Shown here: positions 1-5,734 of the stretch, one piece after another
Numbering within the stretch: position 1 is the first letter of the stretch
Layout of the letters: each line of letters opens with the position of its first letter
Origin: Prevotella sp. UBA2809
Lineage (GTDB): Bacteria; Bacteroidota; Bacteroidia; Bacteroidales; Bacteroidaceae
Assembly: GCA_002351725.1 (NCBI GenBank)
Contig: DEHD01000016.1
Location: 1 to 5,734, forward strand
Direction of reading: 5' to 3'
Length of the DNA stretch: 5,734 nucleotides
Notes under the pieces: generated by a model
The model's database searches: none
The model's input: the letters and a program-made list of their open reading frames with translations, nothing else
What the model was told of the DNA's origin: nothing
Translations under genes and position numbers: made by a program

Positions 1-63
1 ATTAATTCCGCCAACGGGTAAGTTATTGTTTTTTTTATTTTCTTTGCAGAAAATTTTACCAAT
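1..63 (+). promoter_or_regulatory. AT-rich leader of the GH2 gene, weak promoter candidate
   Basis: A stop codon at 19-21 lies in the GH2 frame and could end an upstream gene, but only six codons before it are visible, so this cannot be decided. A T-run covers roughly 29-45. The string TTTCTTTG at 39-46 is one base off the Bacteroidetes -7 box TAnnTTTG, followed by GCAG. No TTTG lies 19-21 bases upstream of it; the nearest likeness, TTATTG at 23-28, is too close. No Shine-Dalgarno sequence precedes the ATG, which is normal for this phylum. If the box is real, the 5' leader would be very short. Confidence 0.3.
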
Positions 64-2367
64 ATGAAACATTTCTATTTATGCACCATGATGCTGGCGG
101 CCTTTGTAAGTGCCACAGCTCAAACAAAACAGTTATTCGACAATGGATGGAAGTTTACCCACGAGGGTAAGACCGTAAGTGTAGATCTGCCTCACGACTG
201 GGCCATATCGTATGCTTCTGATCCAACAGCTGAAGCAACCAATGGTACCGATGGCGGTTGGTATCCTGGCGGCAAGGGCGAGTATCGCAAGATGTTTGCC
301 ACACCCAAGGGCGAAGTGACAAAGTTGCACTTTGAGGGCGTGTATCAGAAGGCTGAGGTTTTTATCAACGGACAGAAAGCGGGGCAGCACGCCTATGGCT
401 ACACACCGTTCACAATCGACATTACACCTTACCTATATAGAGACAAGCGCCTGAATGAGGTGCTGGTAAAGGTAGATAACTCTGAACTGCCCAACTGCCG
501 CTGGTATACCGGCTCGGGTATATATCGCCACGTTTGGATTGAATCTACGCCCGCCCTGCACATTGCCGAGAACGGTGTGGTTGTAACTACCCCTGAGGTT
601 TCGGCAGACAAGGCTGTGGTGAAGGTTGAAACAACCATCAGCAACGAGTCTGATAGCGAAAGAAATGCAGTGGTAGCCATTGGCGCGGGGCAGATGATGG
701 TGAGTGTACCTGCCCATCAGCAGAAGTCGGTTTCTACTTCGTTTATCATCAATCATCCGCATCTGTGGTCGCCTGATGATCCTTACTGCTACGAGGTGAA
801 GGCTGAACTTAAAGAGGCTGGAAATGTTATCCATAAGCAGACAGTCAGCTATGGTGTCCGCTGGTTTACCTACGATGCTGAAAACGGTTTTGTGCTGAAT
901 GGCAAACCTCTGCTCCTTAATGGTGCCTGCGTGCATCACGACGATGGTGTACTGGGCGCTATGGCCTTCGACGCTGCCGAAATCAGAAAGGTGCGTCAGA
1001 TGAAGGATGCTGGTTTTAATCTCATCCGAACATCGCACAATCCCACCACACGTGCCTTCCTCGATGCCTGCGACTCTATCGGAATGCTGGTCATTGGTGA
1101 GGCCTTCGACGGATGGCGCACTGCTAAGAAACCATACGACTATTCTACGCTTATAGACTCATGCTATCGGGAGGATATCCGTGCGATGGTAGAGCGCGAC
1201 CGCAATCACCCCAGCATCATCTGTTGGAGCATCGGCAATGAGGTGATAGAGCGTAAAGACATCCGCGTGATACACACCGCAAAGATGTTGAAGCAGGCCG
1301 TTCTGGATTACGACGCCACACGCCCCGTAACCGAGGCTCTTTGTGCCTGGGACAGAGACTGGGAAATATACGATCCACACTTTGACGTGCTCGATATCGG
1401 CGGATATAACTATATGATATTCAAACACGCCAGCGATCATCAGCGCAATCCAAAACGCGTAATGTGGCAGACCGAGAGCTATCCGCGCGATGCTTTCAGA
1501 AACTGGAAGGTTGTAAGTGATTATCCATACGTTATTGGCGACATTGTATGGACAGGTCTCGACTACCTTGGCGAGTCTGGTATCGGCCGAAACTATTACG
1601 ACGGAGAGACACCAGGCGAAAGCTGGCGCGAAGGAGGTGTGCCCGAGTGGCATGGTGCCTATTGCGGCGATGTGGACATTACTGGCTGGCGCAAGCCCAT
1701 CAGTCATTATCGAGAGATGTTGTGGAAGGATTCTAAGGATTTGTACATGGCTGTGAAGGAGCCCGATGGCTATCGTGGCAAGATTAACACTACATCATGG
1801 AGCGTATGGCCCACTTGGGAGAGCTGGAACTGGCAGGGATGGGAAGGCAAGCCCGTAGAGGTAGAGGTTTACACCAAGGCACCCGAGGTGACACTGTATC
1901 TGAACGACAAACAAATAGGTAAAAAGAGTGTTGACATCAGCACAGAGTTCAAGGCTGTGTTCAGCGTACCTTACCAGGCAGGAACACTGCGTGCTGAGGC
2001 AGGAGGCAAGAGCGTGACGCTGAGCACTGCCGGAGAGCCTGCCAAACTGCGTCTCACTGCCGACAGGCCTGCACTCAAAGCCGATGGTCAGGATCTGGCT
2101 TATATCACTATCGAGGTAGTTGATGCCCAGGGGCGTGTATGTCCCGATGCAGCAATCCCCTGCGAGGCCATCGTTCTGGGACAAGGCCGACTGATGGCCT
2201 TTGCTACAGCCGATCTGCAAGACAGCGAGCCAAAGACTTCACCCCGTGTTACCACATGGAAGGGGCGCGCCCTGCTGGTGGTACGCAGCTCGCAAAAGAA
2301 GGGCAAGGTAACAGTAAGCGTCAAAGGCAGTCTGCCCACAGCTAACCTAATCATCAATTCGAAATAA
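64..2367 (+). CDS. Secreted GH2 glycosidase (beta-galactosidase type, DUF4982 architecture)
   Basis: This 767-residue protein probably removes beta-linked sugars, most likely galactose, from oligosaccharides in the periplasm. Residues 1-19 form a signal peptide with a likely cut after ATA and no lipobox, so the enzyme is not a lipoprotein. Domains in order are an N-terminal jelly-roll sugar-binding domain (about 25-160), an Ig-like domain (about 162-268), the catalytic TIM barrel (about 270-560), a DUF4982-like domain (about 590-650) and a C-terminal Ig-like domain (about 658-767). In the barrel I see VHHDDG at 290-295, NLIRTSHNP at 319-327, GEAFDGW at 345-351, the acid/base Glu393 in WSIGNEV, and the nucleophile Glu471 in WQTES. 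The segment CGDVDITGWRKPISHYRE at 534-551 is typical of this subgroup. The N-K motif of beta-glucuronidases was not found after the nucleophile. Other GH2 activities remain possible, because family membership does not fix the substrate. The gene ends in tandem TAA TAA stops and is followed by its own terminator. It converges with the fructanase operon, so it is not co-transcribed with it. Confidence 0.93.
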   Translation: MKHFYLCTMMLAAFVSATAQTKQLFDNGWKFTHEGKTVSVDLPHDWAISYASDPTAEATNGTDGGWYPGGKGEYRKMFATPKGEVTKLHFEGVYQKAEVFINGQKAGQHAYGYTPFTIDITPYLYRDKRLNEVLVKVDNSELPNCRWYTGSGIYRHVWIESTPALHIAENGVVVTTPEVSADKAVVKVETTISNESDSERNAVVAIGAGQMMVSVPAHQQKSVSTSFIINHPHLWSPDDPYCYEVKAELKEAGNVIHKQTVSYGVRWFTYDAENGFVLNGKPLLLNGACVHHDDGVLGAMAFDAAEIRKVRQMKDAGFNLIRTSHNPTTRAFLDACDSIGMLVIGEAFDGWRTAKKPYDYSTLIDSCYREDIRAMVERDRNHPSIICWSIGNEVIERKDIRVIHTAKMLKQAVLDYDATRPVTEALCAWDRDWEIYDPHFDVLDIGGYNYMIFKHASDHQRNPKRVMWQTESYPRDAFRNWKVVSDYPYVIGDIVWTGLDYLGESGIGRNYYDGETPGESWREGGVPEWHGAYCGDVDITGWRKPISHYREMLWKDSKDLYMAVKEPDGYRGKINTTSWSVWPTWESWNWQGWEGKPVEVEVYTKAPEVTLYLNDKQIGKKSVDISTEFKAVFSVPYQAGTLRAEAGGKSVTLSTAGEPAKLRLTADRPALKADGQDLAYITIEVVDAQGRVCPDAAIPCEAIVLGQGRLMAFATADLQDSEPKTSPRVTTWKGRALLVVRSSQKKGKVTVSVKGSLPTANLIINSK

Positions 2368-2372
2368 TAATG

Positions 2373-2411
2373 AAAATAGCGCCACTCATCACGAGCGGCG
2401 CCTTTTCTTTT
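2373..2411 (+). terminator. Rho-independent terminator of the GH2 gene
   Basis: Arms at 2379-2387 (GCGCCACTC) and 2393-2401 (GAGCGGCGC) pair with one A/C mismatch around a five-base loop. T-runs at 2403-2406 and 2408-2411 follow. The hairpin starts 11 bases after the stop codon. AAAA at 2373-2376 gives a short U-run on the other strand, so it may also stop minus-strand transcripts. Confidence 0.85.
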
Positions 2412-2426
2412 ACTTTACCAACTAAT

Positions 2427-2472
2427 AAACCTAAAACCAATTACTACAAAAATAAAACCTAAATCAATTACT
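2427..2472. repeat. Imperfect direct repeat, two copies, in the convergent gap
   Basis: AAACCTAAAACCAATTACT at 2427-2445 recurs as AAACCTAAATCAATTACT at 2455-2472, with a 28-base period, one substitution and one indel. The surroundings are strongly AT-rich. It could be slipped-strand duplication in a non-coding gap or a tandem binding site. The sequence alone does not choose between these. Confidence 0.55.
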
Positions 2473-2514
2473 CTAACTAAAAACAATATATATAACGTAT
2501 CCCAAATTTTCTAC

Positions 2515-2524
2515 GGCAAAGGTA
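2515..2524 (-). promoter_or_regulatory. Minus-strand -7 promoter box candidate in the convergent gap
   Basis: On the minus strand this reads TACCTTTGCC, a perfect match to the Bacteroidetes -7 consensus TAnnTTTG. No TTTG is found at the expected 19-21 bases upstream; that stretch reads TCTTCCTATTG and similar, so the -33 half is missing. Transcription from here would start near 2508 and run towards the GH2 3' end, where there is no minus-strand gene. It could drive a small RNA, be a leftover, or be chance. Confidence 0.4.
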
Positions 2525-2568
2525 CGATAGTTTCAATAGGAAGACGATAAAAAATGATTCAAAAAATT

Positions 2569-2616
2569 AAAAAAATCGTTCATTGTAACAATAATACATG
2601 CAATGAACGATTTTTT
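2569..2616 (-). terminator. Rho-independent terminator of the GH32 operon, probably bidirectional
   Basis: Perfect 16-bp arms at 2570-2585 and 2601-2616 enclose a 15-base loop. The core pairs ATCGTTCATTG with CAATGAACGAT and is flanked by A-runs and T-runs. On the minus strand the hairpin begins 16 bases after the GH32 stop and is followed by a run of seven U. The symmetric A/T flanks mean it can also work as a terminator on the plus strand, backing up the GH2 terminator. Confidence 0.9.
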
Positions 2617-2632
2617 ATTGTGACTGATAATA

Positions 2633-4162
2633 TTACCAGATTCTGCTGAGCTGACGGACTTGAGCCTCGTAATCAGCACCAGACACTGTCAGAGTGTTAT
2701 AAATGCTCTGGGGGAAGATGAGGTTGGTCATCGACATGGTGCCATTTTCTGTAAAGAGCTCTACCGACGACTGATCAACGTAGATGTCGAGCGTTACAGT
2801 AGTACCTGAAACATTCAGAGGGGCTCGCATTGAAGGAACTGAGAATGTTCCGTTGAAATTGGTCTTACCTGTAGCAGAGGTGCGATGAACAGTAAGCATG
2901 CTGGATGAAGCATTAATATCGATGACGAATTTCTCATCGAACGAATTACCCAGCGTGATGGTAGAGTTCTTATCAAGATTGAGCTTGATTCTGAGCTGGT
3001 AGGCATCTTTTACATCAAGACTTGCGCCTGCCGACAGCCAACTACCGGCTATCTTATCGATTTCGCTAACCACAGTGTTTGTCAACAAAGGAGTGCCGTT
3101 GTAGTTGATAAGTTTCAACTCGCGAGGCAAAGTCATTGCCGAACGCCAAGGCGAACAAGGCACATCGCCAGCATAGCTCCAGTTGTTCATCCAACCAATC
3201 AGCAGTTTTCTATCGCCGGTATTGCTCCAGGTAACGCCAGCATAGTTGTCCATACCATAGTCGAGCCAGAGCGGATAGTCGAGTGCATCGGCCTTGAATT
3301 CCTTGCCATCGAACTGACCAACAAAGTACATGGTGCCTGAGCCCAATACGGGGCCGCCTGGGTTAACACTTACTATCAGCACCCACTTATCGCCAAACTG
3401 CAGCAAATCGGGGCACTCCCACTGCAAGTCGGGACGACCAGGCAGGTCGACTACAAACGTGCTTAGCTTGGTCCAGGTCTTCATATCGGTAGAACCGAAG
3501 AACTCTATGCCCTTGCTCCAACCTTTGGCCAGCGACATAATCCATTGCTGGGAATCGGCATGCCAGAACACCTTGGGGTCGCGCTGGCGGTCGTCATTAT
3601 TCTTAATAACGGGGTTGGCGGTGTAGCGTGTAAAATTCTTACCTCCATCTGTAGAATAGGCCATACTTTGCTGCTGTCCGGCATCGCCTGCCGAGGTATA
3701 GAATACCACCATAGCGCCTGCACCGAAACCAGCGGTGTTGTTATGATCGATGACAGCCGAACCAGAGAAGATATCGCCTAATTCATCGCGTGTCAGGGCT
3801 ACGGTCTGCTCTGTCCAATGAATCAGATCGGTGCTGGTGGCATGGCCCCACGACATATTACCCCAGCTGTTGCCTTGGGGATTATATTGGTAGAACAGAT
3901 GATAAACGCCATCAACGTACACCATACCGTTGGGATCATTCATCCAGTTCTTAGCCGGCGTGAAGTGTATCTGCGGGCGATACAATTCGGTGTAGCTACC
4001 TGGTGTTGGCGTAGGTGCAGGAGGATCAACAGGCTCCACTGGCGTGGGGGGCTCGGGAGCTGGTTGTTCCTTCTTGGGATCATCACTTGTACAACCAAGA
4101 ATGGTAACCGCCATTGTAGCGGTTACCATCATTGCAGAAAAGAAATTCCAGAATTTCTTCAT
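2633..4162 (-). CDS. GH32 fructanase, surface lipoprotein (levanase/inulinase type)
   Basis: This 509-residue enzyme hydrolyses beta-fructosidic bonds of fructans by the retaining GH32 mechanism. Residues 1-23 are a lipoprotein signal peptide with lipobox LGC and lipidated Cys24. The following TSDD resembles the acidic surface-export signal of Bacteroidetes lipoproteins. A Pro/Glu-rich linker (about 29-56) precedes the five-bladed propeller (about 60-360). All three catalytic acids are visible: nucleophile Asp76 in WMNDPNG (73-79), the stabiliser Asp195 in RDP (194-196), and acid/base Glu249 in EC (249-250). FSGSAV is at 132-137. A C-terminal beta-sandwich (about 365-509) ends in RQLSRIW. Length and architecture fit a complete family member. 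The gene sits 26 bp after the DUF4960 gene, the same order as BT1761-BT1760 of B. thetaiotaomicron, where BT1760 is a surface endo-levanase. Levan is therefore the favoured substrate, but inulin or exo action is not excluded. No Shine-Dalgarno site is seen. The first codons can fold into two hairpins. Confidence 0.96.
   Translation of the reverse strand: MKKFWNFFSAMMVTATMAVTILGCTSDDPKKEQPAPEPPTPVEPVDPPAPTPTPGSYTELYRPQIHFTPAKNWMNDPNGMVYVDGVYHLFYQYNPQGNSWGNMSWGHATSTDLIHWTEQTVALTRDELGDIFSGSAVIDHNNTAGFGAGAMVVFYTSAGDAGQQQSMAYSTDGGKNFTRYTANPVIKNNDDRQRDPKVFWHADSQQWIMSLAKGWSKGIEFFGSTDMKTWTKLSTFVVDLPGRPDLQWECPDLLQFGDKWVLIVSVNPGGPVLGSGTMYFVGQFDGKEFKADALDYPLWLDYGMDNYAGVTWSNTGDRKLLIGWMNNWSYAGDVPCSPWRSAMTLPRELKLINYNGTPLLTNTVVSEIDKIAGSWLSAGASLDVKDAYQLRIKLNLDKNSTITLGNSFDEKFVIDINASSSMLTVHRTSATGKTNFNGTFSVPSMRAPLNVSGTTVTLDIYVDQSSVELFTENGTMSMTNLIFPQSIYNTLTVSGADYEAQVRQLSRIW
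4101..4129 (-). other. RNA hairpin in signal-peptide codons 12-22 of the GH32 gene
   Basis: ATGGTAACCGC at 4101-4111 and GCGGTTACCAT at 4119-4129 form a perfect 11-bp inverted repeat with a seven-base loop. In the mRNA it lies 34 bases into the coding region. No U-run follows it, so it is not a terminator. The structure is read directly from the sequence; any effect on translation or mRNA stability is inference. Confidence 0.6.
4140..4159 (-). other. Inverted repeat in codons 2-8 of the GH32 gene
   Basis: AAGAAATTC at 4140-4148 and GAATTTCTT at 4151-4159 are perfect inverted copies two bases apart. In RNA the innermost pairs would open to give a seven- or eight-base-pair, AU-rich stem starting right after the start codon. 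It is followed at once by the stronger hairpin at 4129-4101. On its own the AU stem is weak and may be coincidental, since it falls in codons for Lys, Phe and Asn. Confidence 0.45.
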
Positions 4163-4188
4163 ATAACTCGAAAAACCAATGCCATCTA

Positions 4189-5694
4189 TTATCTTGTCTT
4201 CAGATATTCAAGAGAATTCTTGGCGAGAGTAAGGACATTGTCCTGATAGATATTGTTCTTTGGATGAGCGCTCTTGTCGGGAGTACCGTCGGCATTCTTC
4301 ATAGAGAACTCGCAACCACCGTTACCGATGCAAAGCAGTGTGCCCTTGAATTCGGTATTGCCCTGCTGAGCCTCCCAAACGTTCATCTGGCTAACCCACC
4401 ATATCTGGCTGTCCCATGTGCCGAGTGGATATACACCGTAGGTCTGTGTGCACTGTGTGTAGCAGGCTTCCTCGGTATTACCAATACCTGTCCAGAGTGA
4501 AGGAAGATTGAAGAACAGACAGTTGTGGTCTTCAGTCCAACCTGGACCCTTGAAGGCGATAAGCTTGGTATCGGCATTAGTCTCAACCTCAAGACCCTTA
4601 TAGATAGGATGTGATGAGTGATCCTTCTTGAACTTATGGTCAGGATACAGCTCTACAGCCATCTTCCATACATCATTGTTGATGCCACCAAAGCCTGTTC
4701 CGATAGCGCGGTCGTTACTCTTCATCTCATCAAGACTGATACGGCCGAGATGTCCTGCATAAACTGTAGCATGGCTCCACAGCAGCAGGCTTCCACCTTC
4801 CTTATACCACTCCTTGATAAATGGTGTAGCAGCCTCTACAACCTCTGGCATTGCAAATACTTCACCTTCGCCAACACCTTCGAGGTCGCGCAGCCAGAAC
4901 AGAACACGGTATGGATCGATATCGTCGGTGCTCTTTATATCGCCGAAGTAAACGTACTTAGCGGTTGGATAGGTCTCGTGCAGCCACAGCCAAGCCGAAG
5001 CCTCATCATCATCACCATTCTCTACCAACTCCTCAGGTGTTGCATAAACGCTCAGGAATCCAATAGCGGTCTTACCAATACGGAGTGAAGACTTGGTTGA
5101 CAGAGAGGTACCCTTCTCGTTTTGGGCAACCAGTGTTACATCCCATGTGTCGCCTGTTTCTACATCGCTGATGGTATAGCTGGTTGCAGAACCGCTAAGC
5201 GTCTCATTGATGGTGCGCACACCATTGGTTGCTGTCAGTAAGATAGAAGTTGCATCTACAGCCTTGTTCCATTCAACAAGTGCATCGTAACCACCATCCT
5301 TATCAACCTGACTCATCTGTAAGCCTGTAATGCTTGTGGCGCCCTCGCGAAGATAACTCTTGATGACACCTGTTGAGAAGTTTGTACCATCAGTAAGTTT
5401 GAACACATACTCAAAAGGTACATTGGTTGGTACATTCTTATGGGTATAGCTACTACCGCTAACCATCTCGCTTGAAGAGAGTGTGCCATTACGATAGACC
5501 GACACCAACATCTGCGTTACCTGCGCATTGGGTGATGGCCATGTCCAAATATAATCGTCGCCAGAAAGCGAACCTGTTATCTGTGATGCATCGGGAGCGC
5601 TGAGCTTCATTGCCTCGCGGTCGATGTCCTTGTCCTGACATGCTGTCAGGACTAAGGCTACCATCGCCAATATAATGAATGATATTTTTTTCAT
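4189..5694 (-). CDS. DUF4960-type surface lipoprotein, probable fructan-binding protein (BT1761-like)
   Basis: This 501-residue protein has a lipoprotein signal peptide with lipobox LTAC and lipidated Cys19. The acidic QDKDID after it resembles the Bacteroidetes surface-export signal. Two fibronectin-III-like or Ig-like beta domains follow (about 31-118 and 119-208). The C-terminal part (about 210-500) I recognise as DUF4960-like, with EASAWLWLHETYP (231-243), DPYRVLFWLRD (260-270), an EGGSLLLWSHATVY stretch (299-312) and a tryptophan-rich GTWDSQIWWVSQMNVW (425-440). No glycosidase motif is visible. In the B. thetaiotaomicron levan locus the protein in this position, BT1761, is a surface levan-binding protein, so glycan binding alongside the downstream GH32 is the likely role. 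The aromatic C-terminal segment is a plausible sugar contact. The start is chosen because MKK plus a hydrophobic stretch gives a proper signal peptide; the frame stays open upstream to the window edge, but those residues would spoil it. The gene ends in tandem TAA TAG stops and is co-transcribed with GH32. Confidence 0.85.
   Translation of the reverse strand: MKKISFIILAMVALVLTACQDKDIDREAMKLSAPDASQITGSLSGDDYIWTWPSPNAQVTQMLVSVYRNGTLSSSEMVSGSSYTHKNVPTNVPFEYVFKLTDGTNFSTGVIKSYLREGATSITGLQMSQVDKDGGYDALVEWNKAVDATSILLTATNGVRTINETLSGSATSYTISDVETGDTWDVTLVAQNEKGTSLSTKSSLRIGKTAIGFLSVYATPEELVENGDDDEASAWLWLHETYPTAKYVYFGDIKSTDDIDPYRVLFWLRDLEGVGEGEVFAMPEVVEAATPFIKEWYKEGGSLLLWSHATVYAGHLGRISLDEMKSNDRAIGTGFGGINNDVWKMAVELYPDHKFKKDHSSHPIYKGLEVETNADTKLIAFKGPGWTEDHNCLFFNLPSLWTGIGNTEEACYTQCTQTYGVYPLGTWDSQIWWVSQMNVWEAQQGNTEFKGTLLCIGNGGCEFSMKNADGTPDKSAHPKNNIYQDNVLTLAKNSLEYLKTR
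5628..5657 (-). other. Strong RNA hairpin on the lipobox codons of the DUF4960 gene
   Basis: GTCCTGACA at 5632-5640 and TGTCAGGAC at 5644-5652 pair perfectly around a three-base loop. CCTT at 5628-5631 and AAGG at 5654-5657 extend the stem to 13 bp with a single bulged base at 5653. In the mRNA it spans codons 13-23, and the loop is the alanine codon just before the lipidated cysteine. There is no U-run, so it is not a terminator. Function is not known. Confidence 0.6.
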
Positions 5695-5734
5695 AACTGT
5701 ATTAATTATCTTCTGAACTTTCGCAAGTGAATAT
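5695..5734 (-). other. Leader of the DUF4960 gene, no promoter seen
   Basis: The 40 bases before the start codon are AT-rich with no Shine-Dalgarno site and no TAnnTTTG box. Read on the minus strand, the other two frames stop at 5708-5706 and 5704-5702. Either could be the end of an upstream gene such as susD, but too few codons are visible to identify one. The absence of a promoter fits a gene inside a longer operon. Confidence 0.35.

Noticed and set aside
433..1038. A 201-codon minus-strand open frame across the GH2 gene
   Set aside because: It lies fully inside the GH2 coding region, the translation has no recognisable domain or signal, and the plus frame holds every GH2 motif.
1159..1707. 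A 182-codon minus-strand open frame across the GH2 catalytic domain
   Set aside because: It overlaps the codons for both catalytic glutamates and shows no family motif. It is a shadow of the real gene.
2368..2632. A CRISPR array, tRNA or insertion-sequence remnant in the AT-rich gap
   Set aside because: There are only two imperfect short repeats, no regular spacers, no cloverleaf, and no terminal inverted repeats with a transposase fragment. The hairpins are explained as terminators.
4101..4129. The GH32 signal-peptide hairpin read as an internal terminator
   Set aside because: No U-run follows it on the minus strand, and the gene continues intact through it.
3818..4500. Overlapping plus-strand open frames across the GH32 / DUF4960 junction
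   Set aside because: They cross the end of one gene and the start of the other on the opposite strand, and their translations have low-complexity or Cys/His-scattered content typical of noise.
4618..5088. A 156-codon plus-strand open frame inside the DUF4960 gene
   Set aside because: It is antisense to a convincing lipoprotein gene, has no promoter, and its translation has no domain character.
5702..5734. The C-terminus of a SusD or other upstream gene
   Set aside because: Stops exist in two frames, but ten or fewer codons are visible and none shows a recognisable SusD or SusC ending.

Overview
The window looks like part of a fructan-utilisation locus of a Bacteroidales bacterium, most likely a Prevotella-like or Bacteroides-like gut or oral commensal. 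The basis for this is the content: a surface-lipoprotein GH32 fructanase, a DUF4960-type surface lipoprotein and a DUF4982-type GH2 enzyme. The style agrees: no Shine-Dalgarno sites, AT-rich spacers between balanced-GC genes, a TAnnTTTG-type -7 box, and acidic residues after the lipobox cysteines. The genus is inferred and not proven.

Layout: positions 1-63 are a short AT-rich leader. Positions 64-2367 (+) encode a secreted, probably periplasmic GH2 glycosidase of the beta-galactosidase type. Positions 2368-2632 are a convergent, AT-rich gap with a terminator for each strand, an imperfect direct repeat and an outward-facing -7-like box on the minus strand. Positions 4162-2633 (-) encode a GH32 lipoprotein, and 5694-4189 (-) encode a DUF4960-type lipoprotein 26 bp upstream of it, so these two form one transcription unit. 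The last 40 bases are the leader of the DUF4960 gene. The SusC/SusD pair, fructokinase and sensor expected of a complete locus would lie beyond 5734 and are not in the window.

How they would work together: the order DUF4960 lipoprotein then GH32 lipoprotein matches the levan locus of Bacteroides thetaiotaomicron (BT1761, BT1760). There the first is a surface levan-binding protein and the second a surface endo-levanase; both serve a SusCD importer. By analogy, the two minus-strand products would capture and cut fructan at the cell surface. The GH2 gene is convergent, has its own terminator and no obvious fructan role. It may belong to a neighbouring locus.

No clearly new system is present. 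The most unusual signals are perfect or near-perfect RNA hairpins inside the signal-peptide codons of both surface lipoprotein genes, one lying directly on the lipobox codons, and a possible small RNA in the convergent gap.
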